From assembly GCF_000426225.1 (NCBI RefSeq), contig NZ_AUEY01000007.1, positions 1 to 64,000 of the forward strand: a DNA stretch of 64,000 bases, written 5' to 3'. Source of the stretch: Desulforegula conservatrix Mb1Pa (GTDB taxonomy: Bacteria > Desulfobacterota > Desulfobacteria > Desulfobacterales > Desulforegulaceae). The position numbers were made by a program, and so were the translations under genes. Positions 33,603 through 43,520 of this stretch are shown in pieces. The first letter of the stretch is position 1. Every line of letters starts with the position of its first letter. The notes below the pieces were generated by a model that ran no database searches, was not told the DNA's origin, and saw nothing but the letters and a program-made list of their open reading frames with translations.

Positions 33603-34511
33603 TCAGATACTAAGAAGAAAATGGTTTATCAAATCAGATGTTTTTTCTGGCTCGTCCTCAAAAAGATAGTGGCCTGCTGATTTAAAGAAATGTGCTTCCT
33701 TGTTAGGGAATCTTCTTGTCCATTCATTGAAATAGTCTGTATCAAAAACAAAATCATGCTCTCCCCACAGAATCTGCATGGGCTTGTCAGAAAGCTTATG
33801 AAGATTGTCATCTGCCCATTTCACAAGGCTAAAGCTTGGATGTGACTCATCAAGAGGAATATCCTGAACAAATTTATATGTAGCGACTCGATTTTCAATA
33901 CATGAATAAGGAGCAATCAATCCTGACTTAATTTTTGAGGATAGCGGCTTTTGGGGAGCCATATATAAGGCAGAACCGGCAAAAATATTAAAGCCGAGAA
34001 CAGCTGGTTTTGAGAAAGCTTTAATGTTTCTAAGAATTTTTAGTCTAAGTGGAAGCTGCTTTGTGCCTGGAGGAAGAAAGCCTGATGTGTTTGTAACAGT
34101 AATGCTCGCAATCCTGTTCATATTTCTTAAGGCAAAAAGGCTGCCGATCATTCCACCCCAGTCGTGAACAATGAGGTGTATTTTTTCTTTCAGGCCGAGC
34201 TTTTCAATTAATGTCTCAATATCATTGACTCTGTTTTCAAGACTGTAAGGATAAGCCTTTGCCGGAGGTTTTTCTGAAAGACCACATCCAATATGATCGG
34301 GAACTATTGCTCTGAAGCCCTTTGGAAGATTTTGGATTATATTCCTGAAATAAAAAGACCAGGTGGGATTTCCGTGCAGCATTAGAACAGGTTCACCAAA
34401 GCCCTCGTCAATATAATGCATTTCAAATCCGTTGATCTTTTGGTAATTCGGGCTGAATGGATATATATCCCTGAATGATTCAGTATTAACCCTGCGTCCG
34501 TATTTTTTCAT
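33603..34511 (-). CDS. oleB: OleB-like alpha/beta hydrolase (haloalkane dehalogenase superfamily)
   Basis: 302 residues. The oxyanion motif HGNPTWS (46-52), the nucleophile elbow HDWGG with Asp117, and the C-terminal SAGHYLFEDEP (catalytic His) match the haloalkane dehalogenase/OleB group. In olefin biosynthesis OleB removes CO2 from a beta-lactone to give the alkene. The gene lies 85 bases downstream of an OleA-like enzyme on the same strand, which is the reason for preferring OleB over a dehalogenase or epoxide hydrolase. The OleC ligase and OleD reductase are not in the window. A repeat separates the genes, and a strong terminator follows. Confidence 0.75.
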   Translation of the reverse strand: MKKYGRRVNTESFRDIYPFSPNYQKINGFEMHYIDEGFGEPVLMLHGNPTWSFYFRNIIQNLPKGFRAIVPDHIGCGLSEKPPAKAYPYSLENRVNDIETLIEKLGLKEKIHLIVHDWGGMIGSLFALRNMNRIASITVTNTSGFLPPGTKQLPLRLKILRNIKAFSKPAVLGFNIFAGSALYMAPQKPLSSKIKSGLIAPYSCIENRVATYKFVQDIPLDESHPSFSLVKWADDNLHKLSDKPMQILWGEHDFVFDTDYFNEWTRRFPNKEAHFFKSAGHYLFEDEPEKTSDLINHFLLSI

Positions 34512-34517
34512 TAAGGA

Positions 34518-34567
34518 TTTGCCTCCGACGGGTCGCTTTTTTAAAAAAAGCTCCGCAAAAAACTTAT
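34518..34567 (-). repeat. Second palindromic repeat family copy, between oleA and oleB
   Basis: GCCTCCGACGGGTCGC, TTTTTTAAAAAAAGCTCCGC, AAAAAACTT. On the minus strand it would put an AT-rich hairpin between the two genes of one operon and could lower expression of the second. Confidence 0.7.
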
Positions 34568-34595
34568 TATTTTTAAATCAAATTATTATATATGG

Positions 34596-35639
34596 CTACC
34601 AGCGAACCCCAAGCATCATACAATTAAGACCGCTTCCAATTCCAAGAAAACATACAAGATCACCAGGATTCAGGAAATCCCTTTCTTCTGCTATGGCTGC
34701 CGTGATTGGAAGAGAAACAGTTCCAATATTACCTAAAAAAGGATAGGTCGGGAAATCCTTATCAGTTGAAATGCCTATGGATTCGAGAATTGTTTTCTGG
34801 TGAGCTGCTCCTACCTGATGGCAGATAACCTTGTCAGGCTGACTGTCCTTTAATCCGATATTTTTTTTAAGAGCCTGATAAGTATCAATTCCAAGCTTTA
34901 CACCGTTATGAAGAACAGAGATGGAATCTGTTCGCATCTGCATTCTGTATCCGTCCAGGGAGAGATTTTTGTACCCCCAGACGCAAAGATCATGATGCCT
35001 CACGCTGTTTTTGACAGCTCCTCCGAGAAGCACCCTTCTCTTTTCAGCGCTAAGATCCTTATGGCAGACAATCACGGCAATCGCTCCTGAGCCGCCTGTA
35101 AGTGTCGCTATCGTCTGCCTGAAATTCTCCATGTCAGGATTCCTGTTCAGGCTTTCAATGGTAATGTCCATGATTCTTTTTGAAGTCTCGCAGGATAAAA
35201 CCATCCCTGCCTTTATCTGCCCGGCTTCTATGGCAGTTGCAATCTGGACTATGCCATTAAGGACTCCGAGACAGGCATTGGTTATGTCAAAAACCATGGC
35301 ATCCTGCCCTATCCCAAGACCGTCAGCCACTGCACAGGCCGTAGCAGGTTCAAGATTTTCACGACACACAGCCGCATAAATTAGCATCTCAATATCTGAG
35401 GGTTTCAAATCTGTTTTTCCAAAGGCATTTTTCCCGGCCATGACAGCGCCTCTGCTCACAGGGAAATCCATACCCCAGTATCTGCGCTCATGAATGCCTG
35501 TCAGGGCTTCAAGCTGGCCTTTTTTGAATTTAAGCTTTTGATAAACAGGTTCAATCAGTTCTTCGATATCATCGGATGTCCAGACATTTGTTGGAAGCTC
35601 ATATCCGAATGCTTCTATGCAGACATTATTGAATTTCAT
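34596..35639 (-). CDS. oleA: OleA-like thiolase-fold condensing enzyme
   Basis: 347 residues of the FabH-like thiolase fold. The catalytic Cys is in NACLG (Cys123). Glu97 in LEPATAC lies 26 residues before it, the same spacing as the catalytic Glu117 and Cys143 of Xanthomonas OleA, which joins two acyl-CoAs head to head to a beta-keto acid. His in ICHQVGAAHQ and Asn in FLGNIGTV complete the site. FabH-type enzymes lack this Glu. Start: ATG with domain-consistent N-terminus. Followed by the oleB-like gene and preceded, 61 bases away, by a FUSC-like gene, likely one operon. Substrates could be polyunsaturated acyl chains made with the upstream megaenzyme; this is inference. Confidence 0.8.
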   Translation of the reverse strand: MKFNNVCIEAFGYELPTNVWTSDDIEELIEPVYQKLKFKKGQLEALTGIHERRYWGMDFPVSRGAVMAGKNAFGKTDLKPSDIEMLIYAAVCRENLEPATACAVADGLGIGQDAMVFDITNACLGVLNGIVQIATAIEAGQIKAGMVLSCETSKRIMDITIESLNRNPDMENFRQTIATLTGGSGAIAVIVCHKDLSAEKRRVLLGGAVKNSVRHHDLCVWGYKNLSLDGYRMQMRTDSISVLHNGVKLGIDTYQALKKNIGLKDSQPDKVICHQVGAAHQKTILESIGISTDKDFPTYPFLGNIGTVSLPITAAIAEERDFLNPGDLVCFLGIGSGLNCMMLGVRW

Positions 35640-35700
35640 GGATGACCTTTTTTATATTGTTTTAGGATATAAACTGCTGAAACGTTGATGGTTATACTGC

Positions 35701-36249
35701 TTATTTCTCAATTGATTCAGACACACTATTCCTGCCGTTTCTCATCTTTTCAAACCTGCTGAAAATATAAGTGATTATAATTGCTATTAAACACCCTACT
35801 ATAACACATCCCATTCTTTCAAAACCCGATGCCCAGCTGCTCCGTTCTTTTTCCTGAATGAGCACAATTACAAGCGCAGCAAGGGCTGATCTGGTCGCGC
35901 TTTCAAGGCCAAGCATGTAACAGATCAGGATATTCACAATCACAGCTATGCAAAGCACGACAAGCACAGGAACATGCTCAAGAAACAAAAAAGCTAATAG
36001 CCCGACGACCGAACCTATAACATTGGCCTTCATTCTGTCCATTGCCAACCTGTTGGAATCGCTGTGGTCAGGTGCAAGTACAAGAAGAACTGAAATTATG
36101 CTCCAGTAAAATTCGTGCTGGGGGACAAGCACATATGGAATATAGCAGACTGAAACACCTATCAGACATTTCAGAATGTACTGAAATTCCAGATTCGTGA
36201 AAGCGAGTCTGTTTTTTATATTAACAATGATATTTTTTGATTCAATCAT
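35701..36249 (-). CDS. FUSC-like inner-membrane protein
   Basis: 182 residues with about five membrane helices (YILKCLIGVSVCYIPYVLV, FYWSIISVLLVLAP, ANVIGSVVGLLAFLFL, VLVVLCIAVIVNILICYML, CVIVGCLIAIIITYIF). The RMKANVIGSVVG and SATRSALAALVIVL patches resemble the FUSC/aromatic acid exporter fold, but only the membrane half is present, about a third of the full-length exporters. It lies 61 bases before the OleA-like gene and 238 bases after the megaenzyme stop. A role in exporting the product or in membrane handling is possible from position only. Confidence 0.65.
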   Translation of the reverse strand: MIESKNIIVNIKNRLAFTNLEFQYILKCLIGVSVCYIPYVLVPQHEFYWSIISVLLVLAPDHSDSNRLAMDRMKANVIGSVVGLLAFLFLEHVPVLVVLCIAVIVNILICYMLGLESATRSALAALVIVLIQEKERSSWASGFERMGCVIVGCLIAIIITYIFSRFEKMRNGRNSVSESIEK

Positions 36250-36321
36250 TTATATAGGCTCTGTTCCCTTTATAAATGGGAACTTTCACTGTCCAAATAA
36301 CTGCTTCATATTTTAAGTAAA

Positions 36322-36370
36322 AAGCCTCCGGCGGGTCGCTTTTTGAAAAAAGCTTCGCAAAAACTTTTTG
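36322..36370 (-). repeat. Second palindromic repeat family copy
   Basis: AAGCCTCCGGCGGGTCGC, TTTTTGAAAAAAGCTTCGC, AAAAACTTTTT. It lies about 60 bases left of the perfect hairpin at 36448-36477; the same spacing to a similar hairpin occurs at 60491/60608. Confidence 0.75.
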
Positions 36371-36447
36371 GTAATAATGCAGAGTAGAGGCAATCATTTA
36401 TAGATAGCTGCACTTCAAATATATAAACCACAAAGTTTTTGAGGGGT

Positions 36448-36477
36448 CTGGGGAACTTTTTTCAAAAAGTTCCCCAG
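36448..36477. terminator. Perfect 14-bp hairpin after the PUFA-synthase-type gene
   Basis: CTGGGGAACTTTTT (36448-36461) and AAAAAGTTCCCCAG (36464-36477), 10 bases beyond the stop of the 7-kb gene. No clean T-tract on either strand follows the stem, but the T/A-rich inner stem is terminator-like. It separates the megaenzyme from the FUSC/oleA/oleB genes, so these are probably separate transcripts. Confidence 0.7.
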
Positions 36478-36487
36478 GTTATTTTCT

Positions 36488-39400
36488 TCAATCCTTAACC
36501 AGCCTGACACCGAAATTTTCCATCTTGTATATACACAGACCATCCACAAAAAGATATCCGTTTGCTTTTATTAAAGGAACAGGATCATTTTCTATTTTGG
36601 TTATATAGCCATGAATCTTCACAAGTTTGCAATGTCCGAGTATCTGGCCTCTGTATGTCCAGGTGTGCTCATCATCAAGAAGATCTGAAAATCTGGCTTT
36701 TCCTTCAAGTTCAGGCCAGATTTTAAAAGCAGCAAATTTAATGAGCTGAATAAATGATTCCAGGCCAAGCGAACCAGGACAGACAGGATCTCCATGAAAA
36801 TGAGCCTTAAAGAACCATTCCTCAGGATCAACGTCCTTTTCGCCAAGGATTATGCCAAGACCTTCTGGCCCGCAGCCCGGAACATAAAGCCCCCTGTCAA
36901 ACATTCTCATTGTCTTGGCAGGAAGAGCCATTCCTGAAAAAGAAATAAAATTTGAATCTTCAGGAAATAAAGGCGCAAACTCAGGCAAATTTTCCAGAAT
37001 ATTTCCTTCTATGTCTTTTTCTTCAGGCATCCATACGGTTTCACCGGTTATTCCTGCCTGGGCGGCAAGGGCAGCTTTTGTGAAAAAACCGAATGAAGTC
37101 GAGCCTGAATATACCATTTCTCCATTTTCAAGAACTTCCATGTCAAAATTCTCGATTATCATTCCGCCAGCTTTGGACGCTCTTGTAAGCCTGCTTCTCA
37201 TGGTCAGTCTTGAATCATTTGAAAAAACTTCCCTGTGCTGGGTCGCTGTTCCTCCAAGATTTCTGAAACGAAGATCCTCTTTCCCATGCAGTGCCGAGCC
37301 CATATAAGCCGCGAGCCATCCGCATGGCTGAAGAGCTGCCTCGAGAAGAAATGAAAACGGCATAGTTTTTGATCTGTTTGCCCTGAAATACCAGGAATCT
37401 GGCTTGATGTCGAACTCAGCAGTTATCCATCCGGCAGGTTTAAGTTCCCACTGGGTAACATCTGCCTCGACAACCCTGTCCATGCACAGATAAGGAGGCT
37501 TTGGAAGCCTTGCAATGAATCTTTGGGGATTCATGTCAGAATCCCAAGGCCTGTATTTTTCACCAAAAGCCCTTGAAGGCTCTCCCATGCAGCATTCCAT
37601 GATCTGATCATTTGTAAATACTTGGGGCTTGGCATTTGGTTGAATATTTTTCACGTCCCAGATGTTTTCTATCTCATTCTTTGTAACGCCGTAGATTTTC
37701 ATGGTCATACTTCTGAAAGAAACTATGCGTCTGCCGTCGGCGTACATTAGAGCATCTGCGATCACAAAAGGCTCGGGATCATAACCAATCTCTTTTATAT
37801 CAACCTCATAAAGAACCTTTTTTGTTTCAGTGGTAACAGGCCCCCGACATTTAAGAACACTACCGACATCTGTAACAGGGCCATAAAAAACATCTTCTTT
37901 TTCAGTTATCCAGCCCATTCTGAGCGTAAGGATACGCAAGGTGTGACAGCAGCATTCATACATGAGCGTGCCGGGCATAACCATGTCATCCACAAAATGA
38001 CATGTGAGAAACCAGGCATCAGGAACAATGTCTGCTTCGGCAAGAATTCGGCCAAGACCGTATCTTCCGCCTTTAGGATCTATTTCAAGAACCCTGTCAA
38101 CCAGCTTCATTTTGCCTGATGGAAGGGTAAGAGATTTTGAAAGAAATTTATTTTTGAAATCAATCCCGAATGCTGCTTCAAGATTTCCATTTCTTAGTGC
38201 CTCGATCTGATTTTCATCAAGGCTCTCTTTTTTCATTGGAACAAGAGGCCTGTAATCAGGAGAGATATTTCCAGGCAAAGGCTTAAGATCTTCGGCAGTT
38301 AATACGATTCCGCCGGAATTGTTAACCTCTTCAGGAGTGAAAAAACCTGCGCATCCGTTTTTCATGGTTATCATCAGCTCATTGCCGATGTATCCGTCAA
38401 AATTGAAAAAGAACATCCATGTATCGCCCTGATGTATGAATTTTTCGATTCTGATGTCGTAGCGGATTGTATCTCCTGGCTGGGGAAAAGGTCTGTGAAA
38501 TTGGGCTTTGGCGTCAAGTAGACGATATGAGCGCTCACCTTTTACCCTTAAGTCAACTCCAAGATATGAACAAAGGAAAAGATCTGCCTGACCTGCTTCA
38601 ATGGAAATGCAAGCTGGCGCCCTTCCCCCGTCAAGATACCATGCTCCTGGAAGAACATCATGCTCAGTGACGCATCTTCCGCTCTTCATGGAATTTTTCT
38701 CGCCGTCCACAAGCACAATTCTGTCCACAAGCATGAGAGGTTCGTCTGGAAGTCTTACCCTTGCCTTGTAAGTATCGAGAGGCGCAAATTCTGGTCCCAG
38801 AACTTTTTCAGCAGAACCAATGGCAAATTCCATACACATGTCACGGTCGTATGCTGGCGGAGTTTTGTCTATACCAGCCTCACTAAAATTAGCTTTAGTC
38901 GATTTTTTATCATTTTCAAGGAGCGGATTATGCACCTTCACACCCGAAGCGGTGGGGAGAACGTTTAAGGAACTGGCTATTTTGAATGAATCATCAAATA
39001 AATCATCAGCCGAAGATGCAATGAGATCAGCCCTAAGATTCACAGCATCGGCCATGCTTTTCTGGAGCTTCATTGAAAAATCAAGAAACTCTGAATGAGC
39101 CTCTGCCGCAGCCCTGCTGTTTTCGGCTATCATTGAGGCTATTTCAGCGACAGGAGATATTTCTTCTTCAAGACTTTCTCCATACCCCATGCCGTCATCA
39201 GCAATGAAAACTGCGCCAGAATAATTATCTGAAAAATTATTGGCGTTTACCGTAAGCTCTGGAGCTGGTTTATCTTTCGTAATATTAGCAGTTCTGGGTT
39301 GAGGTATTATTTCAGCTGCTGAGCCTAAATCTAAATCAGAATCTGTTTTTGAATAATCTGATGATTTCTCCTTTTTTTTGTAGAATTTCTTCAGATCTTC

Positions 39401-42400
39401 ACTTGATGGCAGAATATGTCCAGACGTGGATATTTTTATTGGCTTTGCACCGCATTTTTTATCTTCTATATACCGCTCTTTTTTTAATGAAAAAAGCTTG
39501 TCAATATCCGTAAAAATCCCAAGTGCGGCAAGTCTTGCCAGAAGTTTCAGAAAAGTCAGAGTCCCATCTTCTCCTTTCACACAAGCCGCTGCCGCAATAT
39601 GATTTTTTTCAGAAAGAATCTGGCCTATCATTCTTGTACATGAAGCACCGGGTCCAGCTTCGATAAAAAATCTAACGCCATCTTCATAAGCCTGATTTAT
39701 GACCTTTGTATAATCAAAGCCATGAAGAGCCTGACCAAGAATGGAGTCTGCTGCGCTGTCTTTTGTTATCTCATGGCTTTTCCCGAGAAAGCAGCTGTAA
39801 TAAGTGACTGTCGGATCTGGATTAACATCAAAAACATGAAGATTCCTGTATGCTTCGGCTGAAAGGCTGGCGGCGTCGCAGTGAACTGTCACGACTCCTT
39901 CCATAAAGCCTGCGTCTGTCTTTAGATTTGCAATCACAGACTCAATCTGCGGCTTATGTCCACCAATTACGCACTGAGTAGAAGTGTTTACAAGAAGGAG
40001 CCTTGTGAGCGGATATTTTCCAATTTCCTTAAGAGTTTCCTCAGAAGGTTTATTCACAAGAGCGACAACCCACTCAAAATCAGCTTCTTCAGGAATATTC
40101 CATGCTTTTCTTGTTGAAAGACATTTTCCTGCAAGTTCTGTTTTAAAAAGCGGGGACGCCTGCATCCTTGAGAACATTTCACCAGGATCTGGCCAAGCTC
40201 CTGTTGAAAAATTAGCCGCTGACTCGCCAAGACTATAGCCAATTACAGCTTCAGGTTTTATCCCGAATCCTGCAAGAAGCTTTGTCATTACATAGCCATG
40301 AATGACCTGACCGGCTATCATTTTTTCCATATCAGAAGACGCATTCTTTGCTGCGTCTTCCTCCCATCCCGGCCCCCAGTCTGATCTGTAAGGGATAAAG
40401 ACTTCGGGCGAAAACCAGCTTTTTATGCATGAATTATCAAGGTCAAGTTTTTCAAGAACAAAAGGCCATGCTGCCCCGGTTTCCCTGCCCATTCCAGGAT
40501 AATGGGTTCCTGAGCCTGGATAAACAAAACAGATTTTACCTTTAGGTTTTTCAGGGTAATAAAAAACGCTCTCAGGCCCTGAAATGCTTAACTGGGTTTT
40601 CTCTTTTACGGCCTTAAAAGCTTGGGCTATAAGGGTCAAAAGCTTTTCTTTGACTGAAGAAACAAAAACCAGGATTGACGAGTTTTTTGTTATTCTGCCA
40701 GTATTTGAGCTCCATATTTCAGCTGCTTCAGACATTAATGAATTATTACCTGAAATAAATCTTTCAAAATCACCAAGTTTTTCAAGAAGCAGACTCTCGC
40801 TTGGTGCTGAAATCGCAAAAAATCCGTGGTTCGGCCTGAATGACTGGAATATGTCCTTCTTTTTCTGATATTCGGAAAGAATTGCCACACTGCTTTGATT
40901 GTCATGGGTGTCACAAAATACTGCTGCATGGCGCTTTTTATCATTGGCATTTTTGAACCAGAAAGAAGGCGCAGCAGGCAGATGATATCTTTCACCCAAA
41001 TTTTGACCAGGCTTTAATAATAAGGGAGCTGGTGGAAGAACGTCATTTTTAAGGCTCATTGCAGTTTTTACAATTGAAACAATACCGGACGCAGCGCCTG
41101 AAAAACCTGAAACTCCGGCTACAGATCCAAGGGCTGTATGGATATTATGAAGTTTATTATCAGAAGCTTCGCCTGAAATATCATTACCAATTGCCCCAGC
41201 CAAAACTTCGCTACCCGAGCTCCGCTCAATCAAACTCAGATCAGCATGATTTATCCCGGCTTCTTTCAGGCATTTCTGCATTGAATATAATTCAGAAGCT
41301 GATGAACGGATGCCATCTATTACTGCATATACTGTATCTCCATCTTTTACGGCATCATCGAGGCGCTTCATTATTATTGCAGCCGCGCAGTCAGAAGTGG
41401 GTATATCGCCTTTTAACAGCCCGTTTCTGATGAATACGGATCTTATATCAGACGTAAAATCAACTGCACCTGCCAGAAAAGAGTCTGTTTCTCCATTTTG
41501 AAGTGACCTTACTCCTATTTCAACGGCCTTCATGCCAGACGCGGAATCGCAGGAAACACTGAAACATGGTCCGCCGAGTCTGAATTCCTTGGCAACCCTG
41601 CTTGCGATGATGCTTCCGAGTGAGCCTATTGTCCTGTTTGCGTTTAACGGAGGTGAAACAAGATTTTTAAAATCTTCAAGATCTTTTTCTGTTTGAAGCT
41701 CAAAGCCCCATTCTTTAAGGCGGTTTTCCAGATCCCATCTCAGATGATAGTTTGTGGCTTCATAATCAAACTCTATACCTATGGCTCCGCCCATTTCAGG
41801 TCTTTCTTTCCTTTCTGAAAGACCACCTGAAATCATGGCCTCTTTTGCAGCCTGGAGCATGAGAATATGCTGGGGTAGAATTTCTGGAATCTCATTTGGC
41901 GGTATATGGAATTCGCCCGGATAGGTTGAAACCTCATATAAAGGATTGCCAGTAAGAGTTTTAGAGGAAACGGCTGATATATTTTTAAATCTTTCAGGCT
42001 GAATTTTTTCTAAAGAAGAAATTCCTTTAAAAACACAGTCCCTGAACTCGTCAGTACCTTTGATTTTCCCGGCCTTGATCCCAAGACCTGTTATGGCAAT
42101 TTTGCATTTGTTTTCTTGAGGTTTATTTGCATGATTAATGGCCTTATCAGCTGAATACTCTTCAACAAGAATATGGCCGTTAATCCCTCCGAATCCGAAT
42201 GCGCTGATCGCTGCCTTTCTTGTTTGTCCGGATTTTTCCCAATTTTCAGTTTTTGTCTGAACCTTGACAAGACCTTTTTCAAGTGGACTGTCAGATGAAT
42301 GTCTTGCGTGATTAAAAGTAGGAACAAAGGATTTGTTATGAATTGAAAGAAGGGTTTTAATGAAACCTGCTGCACCAGCTGCTGTAAGCATATGGCCTGT

Positions 42401-43486
42401 GGTTGATTTTACTGCTCCGAGCCTGCATGGATTTTTTTTATACCTTCCCGCCATAATTTCTGTAAGACTTGAAAGCTCGATCTTGTCGCCAACAGGTGTT
42501 CCTGCTCCGTGGCATTCAATAAAATCAACGTCATGGGGATTCCATCCCGCGGCAGTATAAGCTGATTTCATTGCCCGCAACTGACCATTTGAATCAGGCG
42601 CGAGGAGATTTCCGCCCATATCATTTGAAAGCCCTATGCCCCTGATAACGCCAAAAATCTTGTTTCCATCCTTGATTGCATCTTCAAGCCGCTTGAGCAT
42701 TACAAGACCTGCGCCCTCACCTACCACTAGTCCGTTGGCGTCTGCATCAAAAGGTCTGCAAGTGCCTGTCGGGGAAATTGCCTGGAGCTGGGTAAAACCG
42801 ATCTGAGTATAAAGACAGTCAGGACGCGATACGCCTCCTGCAATCATGACTTTAGCCCTGCCTGACGAGAGTTCGTCACATGCAAGTTTAATGGCATAGA
42901 GAGAAGATGCGCAGGCAGCGTCAAGAGTGAGTGTATAACCGCCAATACCAAGACTTTTTGCAGTAATTGATGCGGGGAATCCTGTCACTCTGGCTTCAAG
43001 GCAGTCAATGGTGTCTGGCAAAGTAGCATCAACCGGAGTATTCATTAATCTTGAACGAATCTCAGGCCAGATAAGCTTTCCTGTAAGTTTTGAAGAACCT
43101 TCCGTGGGAAGAGCAATTGCAGCAAGTATTATTCCTGTTTCCGGTTTTTCTTCATCTTTAAGCCTGAAGTCAGTAACAAGCTGACGTGCAGCATCAAGAA
43201 CTATTTTATGGGATGGATCAAGCTTTGACAGTATTTCAGGATCAACTGAAAAACCTTCAGGAATAAATTCAAAACCTTCAATAAGCCCTGCCCGTCTTGA
43301 GCATGTCTTATCAAGCTCGTATTTATCGGACATTACGCTTTCAGGCTTTGCCAGCCATCTTGAGGCTGGAATATCTTTAATCGCGCTTCTGCCGTTTTCA
43401 AGATTTGACCAGAACTGATTCAAATTCAGAGCGTCAGGAAAGACGCATGACATACCTACAACCGCAACAGGTGAGAATTTATTCAT
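36488..43486 (-). CDS. PUFA-synthase-type megaenzyme: KS-CLF-AT-DH-DH (PfaC-like with PfaB-like AT)
   Basis: 2332 residues. KS (about 1-455): Cys near 192 in DAACASS, His in ECHGAGTPVGD and KSTTGH, all intact. Second KS-like unit (about 460-910): Cys replaced by Ser (CDSASG near 643), both His positions lost (ERSSGS; TALGSVAG), so a chain-length factor. AT (about 1010-1370): Ser near 1083 in GYSLGES, PfaB-like. A helical linker (1380-1610). Two double-hotdog dehydratases (about 1610-2000 and 2000-2332), each with one intact motif: CHFVDDMVMPG near 1828 and AHFHGDPVCPG near 2228. No ACP, KR or ER is visible, so partners must lie elsewhere. PfaC normally lacks AT, hence this is a fusion of PfaB and PfaC functions. 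The weak ribosome site (GGATTTTT) is odd for so large a gene. Confidence 0.88.
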   Translation of the reverse strand: MNKFSPVAVVGMSCVFPDALNLNQFWSNLENGRSAIKDIPASRWLAKPESVMSDKYELDKTCSRRAGLIEGFEFIPEGFSVDPEILSKLDPSHKIVLDAARQLVTDFRLKDEEKPETGIILAAIALPTEGSSKLTGKLIWPEIRSRLMNTPVDATLPDTIDCLEARVTGFPASITAKSLGIGGYTLTLDAACASSLYAIKLACDELSSGRAKVMIAGGVSRPDCLYTQIGFTQLQAISPTGTCRPFDADANGLVVGEGAGLVMLKRLEDAIKDGNKIFGVIRGIGLSNDMGGNLLAPDSNGQLRAMKSAYTAAGWNPHDVDFIECHGAGTPVGDKIELSSLTEIMAGRYKKNPCRLGAVKSTTGHMLTAAGAAGFIKTLLSIHNKSFVPTFNHARHSSDSPLEKGLVKVQTKTENWEKSGQTRKAAISAFGFGGINGHILVEEYSADKAINHANKPQENKCKIAITGLGIKAGKIKGTDEFRDCVFKGISSLEKIQPERFKNISAVSSKTLTGNPLYEVSTYPGEFHIPPNEIPEILPQHILMLQAAKEAMISGGLSERKERPEMGGAIGIEFDYEATNYHLRWDLENRLKEWGFELQTEKDLEDFKNLVSPPLNANRTIGSLGSIIASRVAKEFRLGGPCFSVSCDSASGMKAVEIGVRSLQNGETDSFLAGAVDFTSDIRSVFIRNGLLKGDIPTSDCAAAIIMKRLDDAVKDGDTVYAVIDGIRSSASELYSMQKCLKEAGINHADLSLIERSSGSEVLAGAIGNDISGEASDNKLHNIHTALGSVAGVSGFSGAASGIVSIVKTAMSLKNDVLPPAPLLLKPGQNLGERYHLPAAPSFWFKNANDKKRHAAVFCDTHDNQSSVAILSEYQKKKDIFQSFRPNHGFFAISAPSESLLLEKLGDFERFISGNNSLMSEAAEIWSSNTGRITKNSSILVFVSSVKEKLLTLIAQAFKAVKEKTQLSISGPESVFYYPEKPKGKICFVYPGSGTHYPGMGRETGAAWPFVLEKLDLDNSCIKSWFSPEVFIPYRSDWGPGWEEDAAKNASSDMEKMIAGQVIHGYVMTKLLAGFGIKPEAVIGYSLGESAANFSTGAWPDPGEMFSRMQASPLFKTELAGKCLSTRKAWNIPEEADFEWVVALVNKPSEETLKEIGKYPLTRLLLVNTSTQCVIGGHKPQIESVIANLKTDAGFMEGVVTVHCDAASLSAEAYRNLHVFDVNPDPTVTYYSCFLGKSHEITKDSAADSILGQALHGFDYTKVINQAYEDGVRFFIEAGPGASCTRMIGQILSEKNHIAAAACVKGEDGTLTFLKLLARLAALGIFTDIDKLFSLKKERYIEDKKCGAKPIKISTSGHILPSSEDLKKFYKKKEKSSDYSKTDSDLDLGSAAEIIPQPRTANITKDKPAPELTVNANNFSDNYSGAVFIADDGMGYGESLEEEISPVAEIASMIAENSRAAAEAHSEFLDFSMKLQKSMADAVNLRADLIASSADDLFDDSFKIASSLNVLPTASGVKVHNPLLENDKKSTKANFSEAGIDKTPPAYDRDMCMEFAIGSAEKVLGPEFAPLDTYKARVRLPDEPLMLVDRIVLVDGEKNSMKSGRCVTEHDVLPGAWYLDGGRAPACISIEAGQADLFLCSYLGVDLRVKGERSYRLLDAKAQFHRPFPQPGDTIRYDIRIEKFIHQGDTWMFFFNFDGYIGNELMITMKNGCAGFFTPEEVNNSGGIVLTAEDLKPLPGNISPDYRPLVPMKKESLDENQIEALRNGNLEAAFGIDFKNKFLSKSLTLPSGKMKLVDRVLEIDPKGGRYGLGRILAEADIVPDAWFLTCHFVDDMVMPGTLMYECCCHTLRILTLRMGWITEKEDVFYGPVTDVGSVLKCRGPVTTETKKVLYEVDIKEIGYDPEPFVIADALMYADGRRIVSFRSMTMKIYGVTKNEIENIWDVKNIQPNAKPQVFTNDQIMECCMGEPSRAFGEKYRPWDSDMNPQRFIARLPKPPYLCMDRVVEADVTQWELKPAGWITAEFDIKPDSWYFRANRSKTMPFSFLLEAALQPCGWLAAYMGSALHGKEDLRFRNLGGTATQHREVFSNDSRLTMRSRLTRASKAGGMIIENFDMEVLENGEMVYSGSTSFGFFTKAALAAQAGITGETVWMPEEKDIEGNILENLPEFAPLFPEDSNFISFSGMALPAKTMRMFDRGLYVPGCGPEGLGIILGEKDVDPEEWFFKAHFHGDPVCPGSLGLESFIQLIKFAAFKIWPELEGKARFSDLLDDEHTWTYRGQILGHCKLVKIHGYITKIENDPVPLIKANGYLFVDGLCIYKMENFGVRLVKD

Positions 43487-43520
43487 AAAAATCCGATATA
43501 TGTTTGGACTTCAGTCGAAC

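Noticed and set aside
34596-35639. Simple FabH (3-oxoacyl-ACP synthase III) annotation
   Set aside because: The Glu97-Cys123 spacing and the neighbouring OleB-like gene favour OleA.
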